Assembly: GCA_024803745.1 (NCBI GenBank)
Contig: JANJXV010001783.1
Location: 1 to 64,000, forward strand
From: Megascapheus bottae
Taxonomy: Eukaryota; Chordata; Mammalia; Rodentia; Geomyidae
Direction: 5' to 3'
DNA length: 64,000 bases
Positions within the stretch are counted from its first letter, which is position 1, and each line of letters begins with the position of its first letter. The position numbers and the translations under genes were made by a program. This document shows, piece by piece, positions 8,542 through 20,155 of the stretch. Under the pieces are notes generated by a model that saw nothing but the letters and a program-made list of their open reading frames with translations, was not told where the DNA came from and made no database searches.

Positions 8542-10571
8542 TTTCATTTATTTATTTTTTTCCATATTTTTATTGTAATTAGTAAAAGGGTTACCTGATA
8601 TTTGCCAGATAGAAGGTGCATTAATTCACATACCTTGATACCCTTTCACATGTCTTGGTACCCATTTCCCTCCCCCCAACACCCCCCATCCGTCTTGGTT
8701 TCCCCCCCTTCCCTATCAAATTTCAAATATCCAAATACAAATAAATTCAATATATCAGATAACAAAGTGAGATACTATACCAATATGAGATAACCAAGGG
8801 ACAGCAAAGGAGATGAGAGACAACATAGTACATTAAGGACAACAATCATTCATTGTATGGCTTTTGTTTCAATATCCTGGAGGTCCTTTCAATTAGCTTC
8901 ACGTTATATGGCCTTATGTATCAAGATTTTGCTCTATTGCAGATCTCTGCTAGTAGAGCCCAAGGTTTCTACTGATTATGACGAATGAGGGAAACCATTG
9001 AGCCTAAGTTCCTTTGAGTCTGGCTTACTTCACTTAATATGATTTTTTTCTGTCTTTCCATTTCCTAACAAAGGGGGCGATGTCATTCTTTCTGACAGCA
9101 GCATAGAATTCCATTGTGTACAAATACCACAACTTGTTGATCCACTCATCAACTGAGGGACATCTAGGTTGGTTCCATATCTTTGCTATGGTGAATAGTG
9201 CTGCAAAGAACATTGTTGTGCTAGTGGATTTAGTATGTCCTTGTTTCTGGATGGTTGGGTAAATGCCGAGTAGTGGAATTGCTGGGTCATAGGGGAGTTC
9301 TATGTTTAGCCTTTTGAGGCACTGCCACACTGCTTTCCATAGTGGTTGAGCGAGTTTGCACTCCCACCAACAGTGTAGTAGTGATCCCTCCTGGCCACAT
9401 CCCCTCCAGCATCTGTTGTTATTCGTTTTCCTGATCCTGGCCATCCTAACTGGTGTGAGATGGAATCTTAGAGTTGTTTTGATTTGCATTTCTTTTATGA
9501 CCAGAGATGTGGAGCACTTCTTCATGTGTCTGTAGGCCATTTTTGTTTCTTCTTCGGAGAAGACTCTCTTTAAGTCTTTGGCCCATTTTTTAATGGGATG
9601 GTTGTTACTTTGGAGGTTAGTTTTGGAGTGATTCAATTTTTTGAGTTGTTGATATATTTTAGATATGAGGCCTTTGTCCGTTGTTTGGTTGGTGAAGATC
9701 TTCTCCCACTCTGTAGGCTTCCTGATTAGTTTACTAGCTATGTCCTTTGCCTTACCAAAACTCTGCAGTTTAATGCAGTCCCACTTATCCAGTCTTTCTC
9801 TGATTTGTTGTGATTCTTGGTCCTTATTAAGAAAGTTTCGACCTGTGCCAAGGAGGCATAGTGTGTCTCCTATTCCTTCCTGTAAAGTTTCCAGTGTGTC
9901 AGCTTTTACCTCCAGGTCTTTGATCCATTTGGAGTTAATTCTAGTGCAGGGTGACAAAGAAGGATCCAACTTTAGTTTTCTGCAGGTGCTTAACCAGTTC
10001 TGCCAGCACAACTTGTTGAAGAGGCTGTCTTTCTTCCATTCTATTTTTTTGGCTCCCTTGTCAAAGATTAGGTGGCCATAGGTCTGTGGTTTAATATCTG
10101 GGTCCTCAGTTCTATTCCATTGGTCTTCAGGCCTGCTCCTGTGCCAGTACCAAGCTGTTTTGATAATTAGAGCTCTGTAATAGAGTCTAAAGTTTGGAAT
10201 TGAAATTCCTCCAGCGCTGTTCTTTCTGCTAAGAAGTGTTTTTGCTATACGGGGTCTTTTATTATTCCAGATGAAATTTTGGATTGCCTCTTCTATTTCT
10301 TTAAAGAATGACATTGGGATATTGATGGGTATTGCATTGAATTTGTAGATAGCTCTTGGCAAGATTGTCATTTTCACAATGTTGATTCTTCCAATCCAGG
10401 AGCATGGGAGGATTTTCCATTTCCTTAGTTCTGCTTTAATTTCCTTTTTTAGGGTTTTAAAGTTTTCGTCACAAAGGTCCTTTACATTCTTAGTTAAGCT
10501 AATTCCGAGGTACTTTATTTTCTTTGAGGCTGTTGTGAAAGGAGTTTCTTTCCTGATTATTGTGTGTTGAA
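8542..10571 (-). mobile_element. U2 5'-truncated LINE-1
   Basis: The ORF2 remnant is open at 9034-10740 (568 codons including the pyrimidine-tract read-through). The cysteine-rich motif is intact and the A7 run (9043-9049) gives the KKSY ending. It carries LLSRKNSAGG where U1 and U11 carry LRSRKNSARG. No endonuclease or RT core is present. Confidence 0.9.
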
Positions 10572-10600
10572 AGCAGTGCTTCTTCATCACCATGGCATTG

Positions 10601-10837
10601 TTTTGTTGTTGTTGTTTTGTTTTGTTTTCTCGTTTGCAATTTTGGTTACCTGTACTGGTAATGTTCTCTCCCTTTCTCTCCCTCTCTTTTTCTTTCCCTC
10701 TATTTCTCACTCCCACCCTCTCGGTGTGTCTCTTGTGCACAGTATGTGCTTTTCCTCACTTTTTCTTTTTCTTCCTTTTCTTTCTTTCCCTCTCTCTCTC
10801 TCTCTCACTTCCTTGCTTCCATGCTTCCTTTCTCTTG
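10601..10837 (+). repeat. U2 pyrimidine-rich tract
   Basis: (TTG)n/(TTTTG)n then C/T-only DNA with a (CT)n run, same length as in U1. Confidence 0.85.
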
Positions 10838-10849
10838 AATTGTTACTAA

Positions 10850-11065
10850 GGCTTTAACTCAGGACTTAGGCTCTGTCTCTGACCTTTTTTTGCTTAAGGC
10901 TAGCACTCTACCACTTGAGCCATGGTTCCACTTACAGCTTTTTTTGGTAGTTGGTTGGAAATGAGTTTCCAATTAACTTTGCTACCTGGGCTGGCTTCAA
11001 ATTGTGATCCTCATATCTTAGCCTCCTGTAGCTAGGATTGCAGGTGTGAGCCTGTGGCACCCAGC
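10850..11065 (-). mobile_element. B1-ID composite SINE (U2/U3 interval)
   Basis: 216-bp copy of the element at 4899-5114, with the same half order and insertion point. Confidence 0.75.
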
Positions 11066-11162
11066 GGGTGCTATTTGTAACCTTCCAACTGTACCCTGAA
11101 CCTCAACAGTCTATTTTGAAGCCAAAGAGTTATTTTTCTTGTTTTTTGAAATTTTAATTGTT

Positions 11163-11241
11163 GAGCAGGGCATGGAGGCTAGCTACTCAGGAGGCTGAGA
11201 ACTGAGGATTGCAGTTCAAAGCCATACTGGGCACTAAAGAC
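11163..11241 (+). mobile_element. B1-like SINE fragment (U3)
   Basis: 79-bp copy of the fragment at 5212-5290, ending AAAGAC next to the golgin A-tail. Confidence 0.65.
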
Positions 11242-11244
11242 AGA

Positions 11245-11683
11245 TTTTTTTTTACTTGTAAACTAACGTTTTATTTCTATACATGTTCAAAATATTACTC
11301 CCCAAATGTTCACAGAATACATTGTGTTTAGTCATTCATATAAAAAAGGAACATGATGGATTCGGTAAATATAACATTTTATTTTTCTTTGTAAAAATAG
11401 ATTATTTGTGAAAATTATATCAAGGGCCCTCCTTCCCCGGCAACCAGTGGCTGTTTAGATGACTTTGAGTTAGGGCCACCTCCCGCAGTCTCTGTCCTAT
11501 CTGGCCTGAGGTTGAAGTCCAGTCATCACCCGTTAGGTGCAGGCCTAAAAGATTGCCATGGTGGCTAATAAGTCTTTAAAGAACCATTATCGCCAGCACA
11601 TCATTTTCCTCAGCCTGGAGAAGAAAGGAGAGGATCGGGATTGCTCATTGCCCTGGCCCGAAAGCTCTTCAGGGGGCTGGGTA
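11245..11683 (-). other. U3 golgin 3' UTR with AATAAA and A-tail
   Basis: AATAAA at 11270-11275 (minus strand) and A9 at 11245-11253. The UTR is about 100 nt longer than in U2 because the frameshifted coding frame stops earlier; the extra part is former coding sequence. Confidence 0.8.
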
Positions 11684-13954
11684 TCAGGCATCAGCATCAC
11701 AGTGGGCTCTGGGGTGGAGGCCTTTCGGGGACAAGGCCCCCCCTGCCTCTACCTGGGCAGGCTGCACACTGTCTTTGAGTTGGGCATCTGCAAAGATTTT
11801 CTGCTCCTTGCTGTCTTCAGTGTTTGAGGGACTTGTCAGGTGTGAAGTGACCTCAGCAGCAGGGGTCTCTGGGTCTGCAGGCGTCTGGCCCTGGCACTGT
11901 GTGCCTTCAACCACAAGGAGCACCAGAAGTTCCTGCAGCTCCTCCTTCTTCTGCATCTTCTCCTGGGAGAGTTCCATGACATACTCATCTTTCTCCTTAT
12001 AGAGTTGGTCCAGGACTTCCATCTGTTCTTTGTACAGCATTATGGAGTCGTCGAGGGTGCTGATGTGTTTGGACAGCTGGGCACACCGGTGCTGGAGGTC
12101 CCCTGCTGGACTCTGGTGCTCCACTTTGTCAGGCAGGGCCTGGAGGAAGCACATTCTCATCTTCTTAGACACCCGCGTGTCCTGCTTCCTGTCCCCTGAG
12201 GGACCATGGTTCCTGTTCTTGGGAAACAGGGCCTGCTGCTCCAGCTTGGTCTGGCACTGGGCTGCCAAGTTGGCCAGGCACTGGCAGTGGGCCTGCTGCT
12301 CCTGCAGCTGTTGGCTGAGTTTCACTTTTGTCACCTCAGCAACTGATTTTGCTTTCGGGTAAAAGGCCTTCATGACTTGTGGGATGTCCACAGCCTCTAG
12401 GATGGTCACGGCGGCTGGAGTTGCCTCCTCAGCCCTTGCTTCTTCTTCCTTGTCCCCTTCTTTACCTTCCTGGAAAGCCAGGAAGCTCAGCTGGGCCTGG
12501 AGTTGCTCCTTCTCTTGTGTAGTGTCTTCCAGGCAGTGGAGAGTGTCCTGCAACTCTTGGGTCAGGGTCAGGTCCTGCTGCTGCTGCTGCTCCAGCAGCT
12601 GGGTGTGCCTCAGCAGGTGCTGTTGCAGCTCCTCCTTCTCTGCACTAAGCTGCTGAATGGAGGCCATGTTCTCTTCACAGGTGGTTTTGAGTTCCTGCAG
12701 CTGGGCCAGGTACTGAGCATTGAGCTCCTGAAGACTCTGGGCTGTTTGAAAACATCCTTCAGCCACCTCTTTCCATTCTCCTAATTCCATCTCTCGCTGC
12801 TCCAGCTTCTCCCGAAGGTGTTCATTCTCCTTTTGCTCTGAGGTCAGGAGGCTGGTGAGCTGGTCCTTCTCAGTGCTCAGCCTATGGAAAGCTTCCTGCA
12901 GCTGCTCCAGCTGCTCTTTCAGCTCTCTCGTTTGCAGGTCTGTGCATTTCTGGGTCTCAAAGATGTTGGAGTGAGCCTTGTCGCCCACTTTCTTCTGCAG
13001 TATCAGCAGCCGTTCCTGTTGCTCCAGGTTCTGGAGACTGAGGCTTTGGTTTTCCTGAACCTGGAATTGAAGTTGTTGCTCCAGGTTCTTTAAGTCAGCC
13101 TGAGATGGTCCTGCAAGGGGCTGTGCCTCTGCCAGCTTGTTCTCCATTTCTGCCAGCTTGCTCTCTAGATCCACCATCTGCCACAGGTCTTCCTCGCGCT
13201 CGTCTGTGAGTTGGTGCATCTCCTGTGAGAGCCGCCGCACCTTCTCCGTCCACGTGGACCTCTCCACCCTCAGGTCCTCCGCAATCTTGTCCCTCTCCAA
13301 CCTCAATGCACTCACCACACTTTGCATATTTTCTATTCTTTTCAGCACTGCCCGCTCCTCTAGCACTCGTTGGAATTTTTCTATTTTCAATTTCATGTTG
13401 GACTTCTGGGTCCGGAGCACGCCCAGCTTCCCCTGTAAGTCTGCATTCAGCTCCTGCAGGTTGTCACAGCTTCTGCTCTTTTCCTCGAGCTGCAGCTTCA
13501 CATCACCCAGGTCTTGGATGAGCTGTCTGTTCTTCTGCTCAATGTCCTTCTGCGTGGTGGTGAGGGCAGACAAGGCCATCTCTAGGTCTAAGCTGCGTTG
13601 CTGAGAAGCCTGCAGGCGGCTGGTCAGATCTTCATACTCCACCTGACCTCGTTTGACTTCCTGTTCCATGTGGGCCTTGTTGTTCTTGGGACCTGTGACA
13701 CTCTTGACCCTGGCTGCTCCGACTGTGCCTGAAGGCAGGCGAATCTCAGGGTCAGCTTGGTCTCTGGCTGCACCCTCACGTGAATTACAGACCCCAGTGG
13801 TGTTGGTCGTGGGCTTGCCTTCCCTTTTATTTTTCTTCCTTATCTTTTCAGATCCATGAAGATAGTTCTGCTGATGTTCCTGCAGTCGTTTCTTTCTTGG
13901 TTTTGATCGTTCAGACGTGCCAGCTCTGGGATGGGAAAGATGGACCGGCCACAT
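11684..13954 (-). CDS. Golga2-like: U3 golgin A2-like retrogene, 756 aa with frameshifted C-terminus
   Basis: The frame from the ATG at 13952-13954 is open for 756 residues. An in-frame 3-nt deletion removes one Arg of the Arg-Arg pair near residue 206. A C run of seven (11737-11743) instead of six shifts the frame after residue ~739, replacing the usual Pro-rich end by a short tail ending HCDADA. The coiled-coil body is intact, so this may encode a golgin with a different tail or be an early pseudogene. The same C insertion occurs in U4, so the two copies share descent or were converted. Confidence 0.78.
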   Translation of the reverse strand: MWPVHLSHPRAGTSERSKPRKKRLQEHQQNYLHGSEKIRKKNKREGKPTTNTTGVCNSREGAARDQADPEIRLPSGTVGAARVKSVTGPKNNKAHMEQEVKRGQVEYEDLTSRLQASQQRSLDLEMALSALTTTQKDIEQKNRQLIQDLGDVKLQLEEKSRSCDNLQELNADLQGKLGVLRTQKSNMKLKIEKFQRVLEERAVLKRIENMQSVVSALRLERDKIAEDLRVERSTWTEKVRRLSQEMHQLTDEREEDLWQMVDLESKLAEMENKLAEAQPLAGPSQADLKNLEQQLQFQVQENQSLSLQNLEQQERLLILQKKVGDKAHSNIFETQKCTDLQTRELKEQLEQLQEAFHRLSTEKDQLTSLLTSEQKENEHLREKLEQREMELGEWKEVAEGCFQTAQSLQELNAQYLAQLQELKTTCEENMASIQQLSAEKEELQQHLLRHTQLLEQQQQQDLTLTQELQDTLHCLEDTTQEKEQLQAQLSFLAFQEGKEGDKEEEARAEEATPAAVTILEAVDIPQVMKAFYPKAKSVAEVTKVKLSQQLQEQQAHCQCLANLAAQCQTKLEQQALFPKNRNHGPSGDRKQDTRVSKKMRMCFLQALPDKVEHQSPAGDLQHRCAQLSKHISTLDDSIMLYKEQMEVLDQLYKEKDEYVMELSQEKMQKKEELQELLVLLVVEGTQCQGQTPADPETPAAEVTSHLTSPSNTEDSKEQKIFADAQLKDSVQPAQVEAGGALSPKGLHPRAHCDADA

Positions 13955-14137
13955 TCCCAGGCTCTTCGAAATCTCCTGTACGTACCCAATCACTAATAAG
14001 TAAGCGAGTATCCAAGTCTATCGCCAAATCACCTGGATTCTCTCGATCACCACTCAGCCACCTCTCCTTTCAACAGTTGCTGCTAGTGGTATAAGTCAAC
14101 AGACAGAATACCAGTATTGCTAGGCAGCGTGGAATGT

Positions 14138-14203
14138 GGGCGTGGCCCCAAATCTCCTATCCCATTGGTCAGCGAAAAACAGGAACTAATAGGGGGTGTG
14201 GCC
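14138..14203 (-). promoter_or_regulatory. U3 putative golgin promoter
   Basis: GC/KLF box at 14138-14147, reverse CCAAT at 14164-14168 and CACCC box at 14192-14203, all intact. Confidence 0.45.
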
Positions 14204-14329
14204 AGAATCTTGTGATCCAGGCAGAATGGGTGGAGTCTGCTCCTGCAGTCCCAGCCCCATCCAACTCTGGTCTAGTTTGGGGAGAGTGTGGGACTTGCTA
14301 TAGTTGGACAGGTGCAGTTTCTTTTTCAA

Positions 14330-14490
14330 TTTTTTTTGCCAGTCCTGGATTTGAACTCAGGGCCTGATGTCTGACCTTGGACTTTCTCAAGGCTAGAGCT
14401 CTACCACTTGAGCCACAGCAACACTTCTAGCCTTTTCTATGTATGTGCATGCTAAGCAAGCACTATACCATTAGGCCAAACTCCCAGTCC
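14330..14490 (-). mobile_element. U3 ID-like dimeric SINE
   Basis: 161-bp copy of the element at 2430-2590. Confidence 0.75.
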
Positions 14491-16520
14491 TTTCATTTAT
14501 TTATTTTTTTCCATATTTTTATTGTAATTAGTAAAAGGATTACCTGATATTTGCCAGATAGAAGGTGCATTAATTCACATACCTTGATACCCTTTCACAT
14601 GTCTTGGTACCCATTTCCCTCCCCCCAACACCCCCCACCCGTCTTGGTTTTCCCCCCTTCCCTATCAAATTTCAAATATCCAAATACAAATAAATTCAAT
14701 ATATCAGATAACAAAGTGAGATACTATACCAATATGAGATAACCAAGGGACAGCAAAGGAGATGAGAGACAACATAGTACATTAAGGACAACAATCATTC
14801 ATTATATGGCTTTTGTTTCAATATCCTGGAGGTCCTTTCAATTAGCTTCACGTTATATGGCCTTATGTATCAAGATTTTGCTCTATTGCAGATCTCTGCT
14901 AGTAGAGCCCAAGGTTTCTACTGATTATGACGAATGAGGGAAACCATTGAGCCTAAGTTCCTTTGAGTCTGGCTTACTTCACTTAATATGATTTTTTTCT
15001 GTCTTTCCATTTCCTAACAAAGGGGGCGATGTCATTCTTTCTGACAGCAGCATAGAATTCCATTGTGTACAAATACCACAACTTGTTGATCCACTCATCA
15101 ACTGAGGGACATCTAGGTTGGTTCCATATCTTTGCTATGGTGAATAGTGCTGCAATGAACATTGTTGTGCTAGTGGATTTAGTATGTCCTTGTTTCTGGA
15201 TGGTTGGGTAAATGCCGAGTAGTGGAATTGCTGGGTCATAGGGGAGTTCTATGTTTAGCCTTTTGAGGCACTGCCACACTGCTTTCCATAGTGGTTGAGC
15301 GACTTTGCACTCCCACCAACAGTGTAGTAGTGATCGCTCCTGGCCACATCCCCTCCAGCATCTGTTGTTATTCGTTTTCCTGATGCTGGCCATCCTAACT
15401 GGTGTGAGATGGAATCTTAGAGTTGTTTTGATTTGCATTTCTTTTATGACCAGAGATGTTGAGCACTTCTTCATGTGTCTGTAGGCCATTTTTGTTTCTT
15501 CTTCAGAGAAGACTCTCTTTAAGTCTTTGGCCCATTTTTTAATGGGATGGTTGTTACTTTGGAGGTTAGTTTTGGAGTGATTCAATTTTTTGAGTTGTTG
15601 ATATATTTTAGATATGAGGCCTTTGTCCGTTGTTTGGTTGGTGAAGATCTTCTCCCACTCTGTAGGCTTCCTGATTAGTTTACTAGCTATGTCCTTTGCC
15701 TTACCAAAACTCTGCAGTTTAATGCAGTCCCACTTATCCAGTCTTTCTCTGATTTGTTGTGATTCTTGGTCCTTATTAAGAAAGTTTCGACCTGTGCCAA
15801 GGAGGCATAGTGTGTCTCCTATTCCTTCCTGTAAAGTTTCCAGTGTGTCAGCTTTTACCTCCAGGTCTTTGATCCATTTGGAGTTAATTCTAGTGCAGGG
15901 TGACAAAGAAGGATCCAACTTTAGTTTTCTGCAGGTGCTTAACCAGTTCTGCCAGCACAACTTGTTGAAGAGGCTGTCTTTCTTCCATTCTATTTTTTTG
16001 GCTCCCTTGTCAAAGATTAGGTGGCCATAGGTCTGTGGTTTAATATCTGGGTCCTCAGTTCTATTCCATTGGTCTTCAGGCCTGCTCCTGTGCCAGTACC
16101 AAGCTGTTTTGATAATTAGAGCTCTGTAATAGAGTCTAAAGTTTGGAATTGAAATTCCTCCAGCGCTGTTCTTTCTGCTAAGAAGTGTTTTTGCTATACG
16201 GGGTCTTTTATTATTCCAGATGAAATTTTGGATTGCCTCTTCTATTTCTTTAAAGAATGACATTGGGATATTGATGGGTATTGCATTGAATTTGTAGATA
16301 GCTCTTGGCAAGATTGTCATTTTCACAATGTTGATTCTTCCAATCCAGGAGCATGGGAGGATTTTCCATTTCCTTAGTTCTGCTTTAATTTCCTTTTTTA
16401 GGGTTTTAAAGTTTTCGTCACAAAGGTCCTTTGCATTCTTAGTTAAGCTAATTCCGAGGTACTTTATTTTCTTTGAGGCTGTTGTGAAAGGAGTTTCTTT
16501 CCTGATTATTGTGTGTTGAA
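14491..16520 (-). mobile_element. U3 5'-truncated LINE-1
   Basis: ORF2 remnant open at 14983-16689, with A7 at 14992-14998 and the KKSY ending. Private changes include [18 protein letters not shown] around the cysteine-rich motif; the Cys and His positions are kept. Confidence 0.9.
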
Positions 16521-16549
16521 AGCAGTGCTTCTTCATCACCATGGCATTG

Positions 16550-16786
16550 TTTTGTTGTTGTTGTTTTGTTTTGTTTTCTCGTTTGCAATTTTGGTTACCT
16601 GTACTGGTAATGTTCTCTCCCTTTCTCTCCCTCTCTTTTTCTTTCCCTCTATTTCTCACTCCCACCCTCTCGGTGTGTCTCTTGTGCACAGTATGTGCTT
16701 TTCCTCACTTTTTCTTTTTCTTCCTTTTCTTTCTTTCCCTCTCTCTCTCTCTCTCACTTCCTTGCTTCCATGCTTCCTTTCTCTTG
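16550..16786 (+). repeat. U3 pyrimidine-rich tract
   Basis: Same composition and length as in U1 and U2. Confidence 0.85.
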
Positions 16787-16798
16787 AATTGTTACTAA

Positions 16799-17014
16799 GG
16801 CTTTAACTCAGGACTTAGGCTCTGTCTCTGACCTTTTTTTGCTTAAGGCTAGCACTCTACCACTTGAGCCATGGTTCCACTTACAGCTTTTTTTGGTAGT
16901 TGGTTGGAAATGAGTTTCCAATTAACTTTGCTACCTGGGCTGGCTTCAAATTGTGATCCTCATATCTTAGCCTCCTGTAGCTAGGATTGCAGGTGTGAGC
17001 CTGTGGCACCCAGC
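16799..17014 (-). mobile_element. B1-ID composite SINE (U3/U4 interval)
   Basis: 216-bp copy of the element at 4899-5114. Confidence 0.75.
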
Positions 17015-17111
17015 GGGTGCTATTTGTAACCTTCCAACTGTACCCTGAACCTCAACAGTCTATTTTGAAGCCAAAGAGTTATTTTTCTTGTTTTTTGAAA
17101 TTTTAATTGTT

Positions 17112-17190
17112 GAGCAGGGCATGGAGGCTAGCTACTCAGGAGGCTGAGAACTGAGGATTGCAGTTCAAAGCCATACTGGGCACTAAAGAC
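17112..17190 (+). mobile_element. B1-like SINE fragment (U4)
   Basis: 79-bp copy of the fragment at 5212-5290. Confidence 0.65.
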
Positions 17191-17193
17191 AGA

Positions 17194-17632
17194 TTTTTTT
17201 TTACTTGTAAACTAACGTTTTATTTCTATACATGTTCAAAATATTACTCCCCAAATGTTCACAGAATACATTGTGTTTAGTCATTTATATAAAAAAGGAA
17301 CATGATGGATTCGGTAAATATAACATTTTATTTTTCTTTGTAAAAATAGATTATTTGTGAAAATTATATCAAGGGCCCTCCTTCCCCGGCAACCAGTGGC
17401 TGTTTAGATGACTTTGAGTTAGGGCCACCTCCCGCAGTCTCTGTCCTATCTGGCCTGAGGTTGAAGTCCAGTCATCACCCGTTAGGTGCAGGCGTAAAAG
17501 ATTGCCATGGTGGCTAATAAGTCTTTAAAGAACCATTATCGCCAGCCCATCATTTTCCTCAGCCTGGAGAAGAAAGGAGAGGATCGGGATTGCTCATTGC
17601 CCTGGCCCGAAAGCTCTTCAGGGGGCTGGGTA
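17194..17632 (-). other. U4 golgin 3' UTR with AATAAA and A-tail
   Basis: AATAAA at 17219-17224 and A9 at 17194-17202. It includes former coding sequence beyond the frameshifted stop, as in U3. Confidence 0.8.
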
Positions 17633-19906
17633 TCAGGCATCAGCATCACAGTGGGCTCTGGGGTGGAGGCCTTTCGGGGACAAGGCCCCCCCTGCCTCTA
17701 CCTGGGCAGGCTGCACACTGTCTTTGAGTTGGGCATCTGCAAAGATTTTCTGCTCCTTGCTGTCTTCAGTGTTTGAGGGACTTGGCAGGTGTGAAGTGAC
17801 CTCAGCAGCAGGGGTCTCTGGGTCTGCAGGCGTCTGGCCCTGGCACTGTGTGCCTTCAACCACAAGGAGCACCAGAAGTTCCTGCAGCTCCTCCTTCTTC
17901 TGCATCTTCTCCTGGGAGAGTTCCATGACATACTCATCTTTCTCCTTATAGAGTTGGTCCAGGACTTCCATCTGTTCTTTGTACAGCATTATGGAGTCGT
18001 CGAGGGTGCTGATGTGTTTGGACAGCTGGGCACACCGGTGCTGGAGGTCCCCTGCTGGACTCTGGTGCTCCACTTTGTCAGGCAGGGCCTGGAGGAAGCA
18101 CATTCTCATCTTCTTAGACACCCGCGTGTCCTGCTTCCTGTCCCCTGAGGGACCATGGTTCCTGCTCTGGGGAAACAGGGCCTGCTGCTCCAGCTTGGTC
18201 TGGCACTGGGCTGCCAAGTTGGCCAGGCACTGGCAGTGGGCCTGCTGCTCCTGCAGCTGTTGGCTGAGTTTCACTTTTGTCACCTCAGCAACTGAGTTTG
18301 CTTTCGGGTAAAAGGCCTTCATGACTTGTGGGATGTCCACAGCCTCTAGGATGGTCACGGCGGCTGGAGTTGCCTCCTCAGCCCTTGCTTCTTCTTCCTT
18401 GTCCCCTTCTTTACCTTCCTGGAAAGCCAGGAAGCTCAGCTGGGCCTGGAGTTGCTCCTTCTCTTGTGTAGTGTCTTCCAGGCAGTGGAGAGTGTCCTGC
18501 AACTCTTGGGTCAGGGTCAGGTCCTGCTGCTGCTGCTGCTCCAGCAGCTGGGTGTGCCTCAGCAGGTGCTGTTGCAGCTCCTCCTTCTCTGCACTAAGCT
18601 GCTGAATGGAGGCCATGTTCTCTTCACAGGTGGTTTTGAGTTCCTGCAGCTGGGCCAGGTACTGAGCATTGAGCTCCTGAAGACTCTGGGCTGTTTGAAA
18701 ACATCCTTCAGCCACCTCTTTCCATTCTCCTAATTCCATCTCTCGCTGCTCCAGCTTCTCCAGAAGGTGTTCATTCTCCTTTTGCTCTGAGGTCAGGAGG
18801 CTGGTGAGCTGGTCCTTCTCAGTGCTCAGCCTATGGAAAGCTTCCTGCAGCTGCTCCAGCTGCTCTTTCAGCTCTCTCGTTTGCAGGTCTGTGCATTTCT
18901 GGGTCTCAAAGATGTTGGAGTGAGCCTTGTCGCCCACTTTCTTCTGCAGTATCAGCAGCCGTTCCTGTTGCTCCAGGTTCTGGAGACTGAGGCTTTGGTT
19001 TTCCTGAACCTGGAATTGAAGTTGTTGCTCCAGGTTCTTTAAGTCAGCCTGAGATGGTCCTGCAAGGGGCTGTGCCTCTGCCAGCTTGTTCTCCATTTCT
19101 GCCAGCTTGCTCTCTAGATCCACCATCTGCCACAGGTCTTCCTCGCGCTCGTCTGTGAGTTGGTTCATCTCCTGTGAGAGCCGCCGCACCTTCTCCGTCC
19201 ACGTGGACCTCTCCACCCTCAGGTCCTCCGCAATCTTGTCCCTCTCCAACCTCAATGCACTCACCACACTTTGCATATTTTCTATTCTTCTTTTCAGCAC
19301 TGCCCGCTCCTCTAGCACTCGTTGGAATTTTTCTATTTTCAATTTCATGTTGGACTTCTGGGTCCGGAGCACGCCCAGCTTCCCCTGTAAGTCTGCATTC
19401 AGCTCCTGCAGGTTGTCACAGCTTCTGCTCTTTTCCTCGAGCTGCAGCTTCACATCACCCAGGTCTTGGATGAGCTGTCTGTTCTTCTGCTCAATGTCCT
19501 TCTGCGTGGTGGTGAGGGCAGACAAGGCCATCTCTAGGTCTAAGCTGCGTTGCTGAGAAGCCTGCAGGCGGCTGGTCAGATCTTCATGCTCCACCTGACT
19601 TCGTTTGACTTCCTGTTCCATGTGGGCCTTGTTGTTCTTGGGAACTGTGACACTCTTGACCCTGGCTGCTCCGACTGTGCCTGAAGGCAGGCGAAGCTCA
19701 GGGTCAGCTTGGTCTCTGGCTGCACCCTCACGTGAATTACAGACCCCAGTGGTGTTGGTCGTGGGCTTGCCTTCCCTTTTATTTTTCTTCCTTATCTTTT
19801 CAGATCCATGAAGATAGTTCTGCTGATGTTCCTGCAGTCGTTTCTTTCTTGGTTTTGATCGTTCAGACGTGCCAGCTCTGGGATGGGAAAGATGGACCGG
19901 CCACAT
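17633..19906 (-). CDS. Golga2-like: U4 golgin A2-like retrogene, 757 aa with frameshifted C-terminus
   Basis: The ATG at 19904-19906 opens a 757-residue frame. The C7 run at 17686-17692 gives the same altered ending as U3. U4 keeps the Arg-Arg pair that U3 lost. Upstream, the in-frame TAG present in other copies has become TAC, so the open frame extends without a stop to 20005, but only GTG codons precede the MWP start. I therefore keep the ATG. The coiled-coil body is intact. Confidence 0.78.
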   Translation of the reverse strand: MWPVHLSHPRAGTSERSKPRKKRLQEHQQNYLHGSEKIRKKNKREGKPTTNTTGVCNSREGAARDQADPELRLPSGTVGAARVKSVTVPKNNKAHMEQEVKRSQVEHEDLTSRLQASQQRSLDLEMALSALTTTQKDIEQKNRQLIQDLGDVKLQLEEKSRSCDNLQELNADLQGKLGVLRTQKSNMKLKIEKFQRVLEERAVLKRRIENMQSVVSALRLERDKIAEDLRVERSTWTEKVRRLSQEMNQLTDEREEDLWQMVDLESKLAEMENKLAEAQPLAGPSQADLKNLEQQLQFQVQENQSLSLQNLEQQERLLILQKKVGDKAHSNIFETQKCTDLQTRELKEQLEQLQEAFHRLSTEKDQLTSLLTSEQKENEHLLEKLEQREMELGEWKEVAEGCFQTAQSLQELNAQYLAQLQELKTTCEENMASIQQLSAEKEELQQHLLRHTQLLEQQQQQDLTLTQELQDTLHCLEDTTQEKEQLQAQLSFLAFQEGKEGDKEEEARAEEATPAAVTILEAVDIPQVMKAFYPKANSVAEVTKVKLSQQLQEQQAHCQCLANLAAQCQTKLEQQALFPQSRNHGPSGDRKQDTRVSKKMRMCFLQALPDKVEHQSPAGDLQHRCAQLSKHISTLDDSIMLYKEQMEVLDQLYKEKDEYVMELSQEKMQKKEELQELLVLLVVEGTQCQGQTPADPETPAAEVTSHLPSPSNTEDSKEQKIFADAQLKDSVQPAQVEAGGALSPKGLHPRAHCDADA

Positions 19907-20089
19907 TCCCAGGCTCTTCGAAATCTCCTGTACGTACCCAATCACTAATAAGTAAGCGAGTGTCCAAGTGTATCGCCAAATCACCTGGATTCTCTCGATC
20001 ACCACCCAGCCACCTCTCCCTTCAACAGTTGCTGCTAGTGGTGTAAGTCAACAGACAGAATACCAGTATTGCAAGGCAGCGTGAAACGT

Positions 20090-20155
20090 GGGCGTGGCCC
20101 CAAATCTCCTATCCCATTGGTCAGCGAAAAACAGGAACTAATAGGGGGTGTGGCC
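20090..20155 (-). promoter_or_regulatory. U4 putative golgin promoter
   Basis: GC/KLF box at 20090-20099, reverse CCAAT at 20116-20120 and CACCC box at 20144-20155. Confidence 0.45.
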
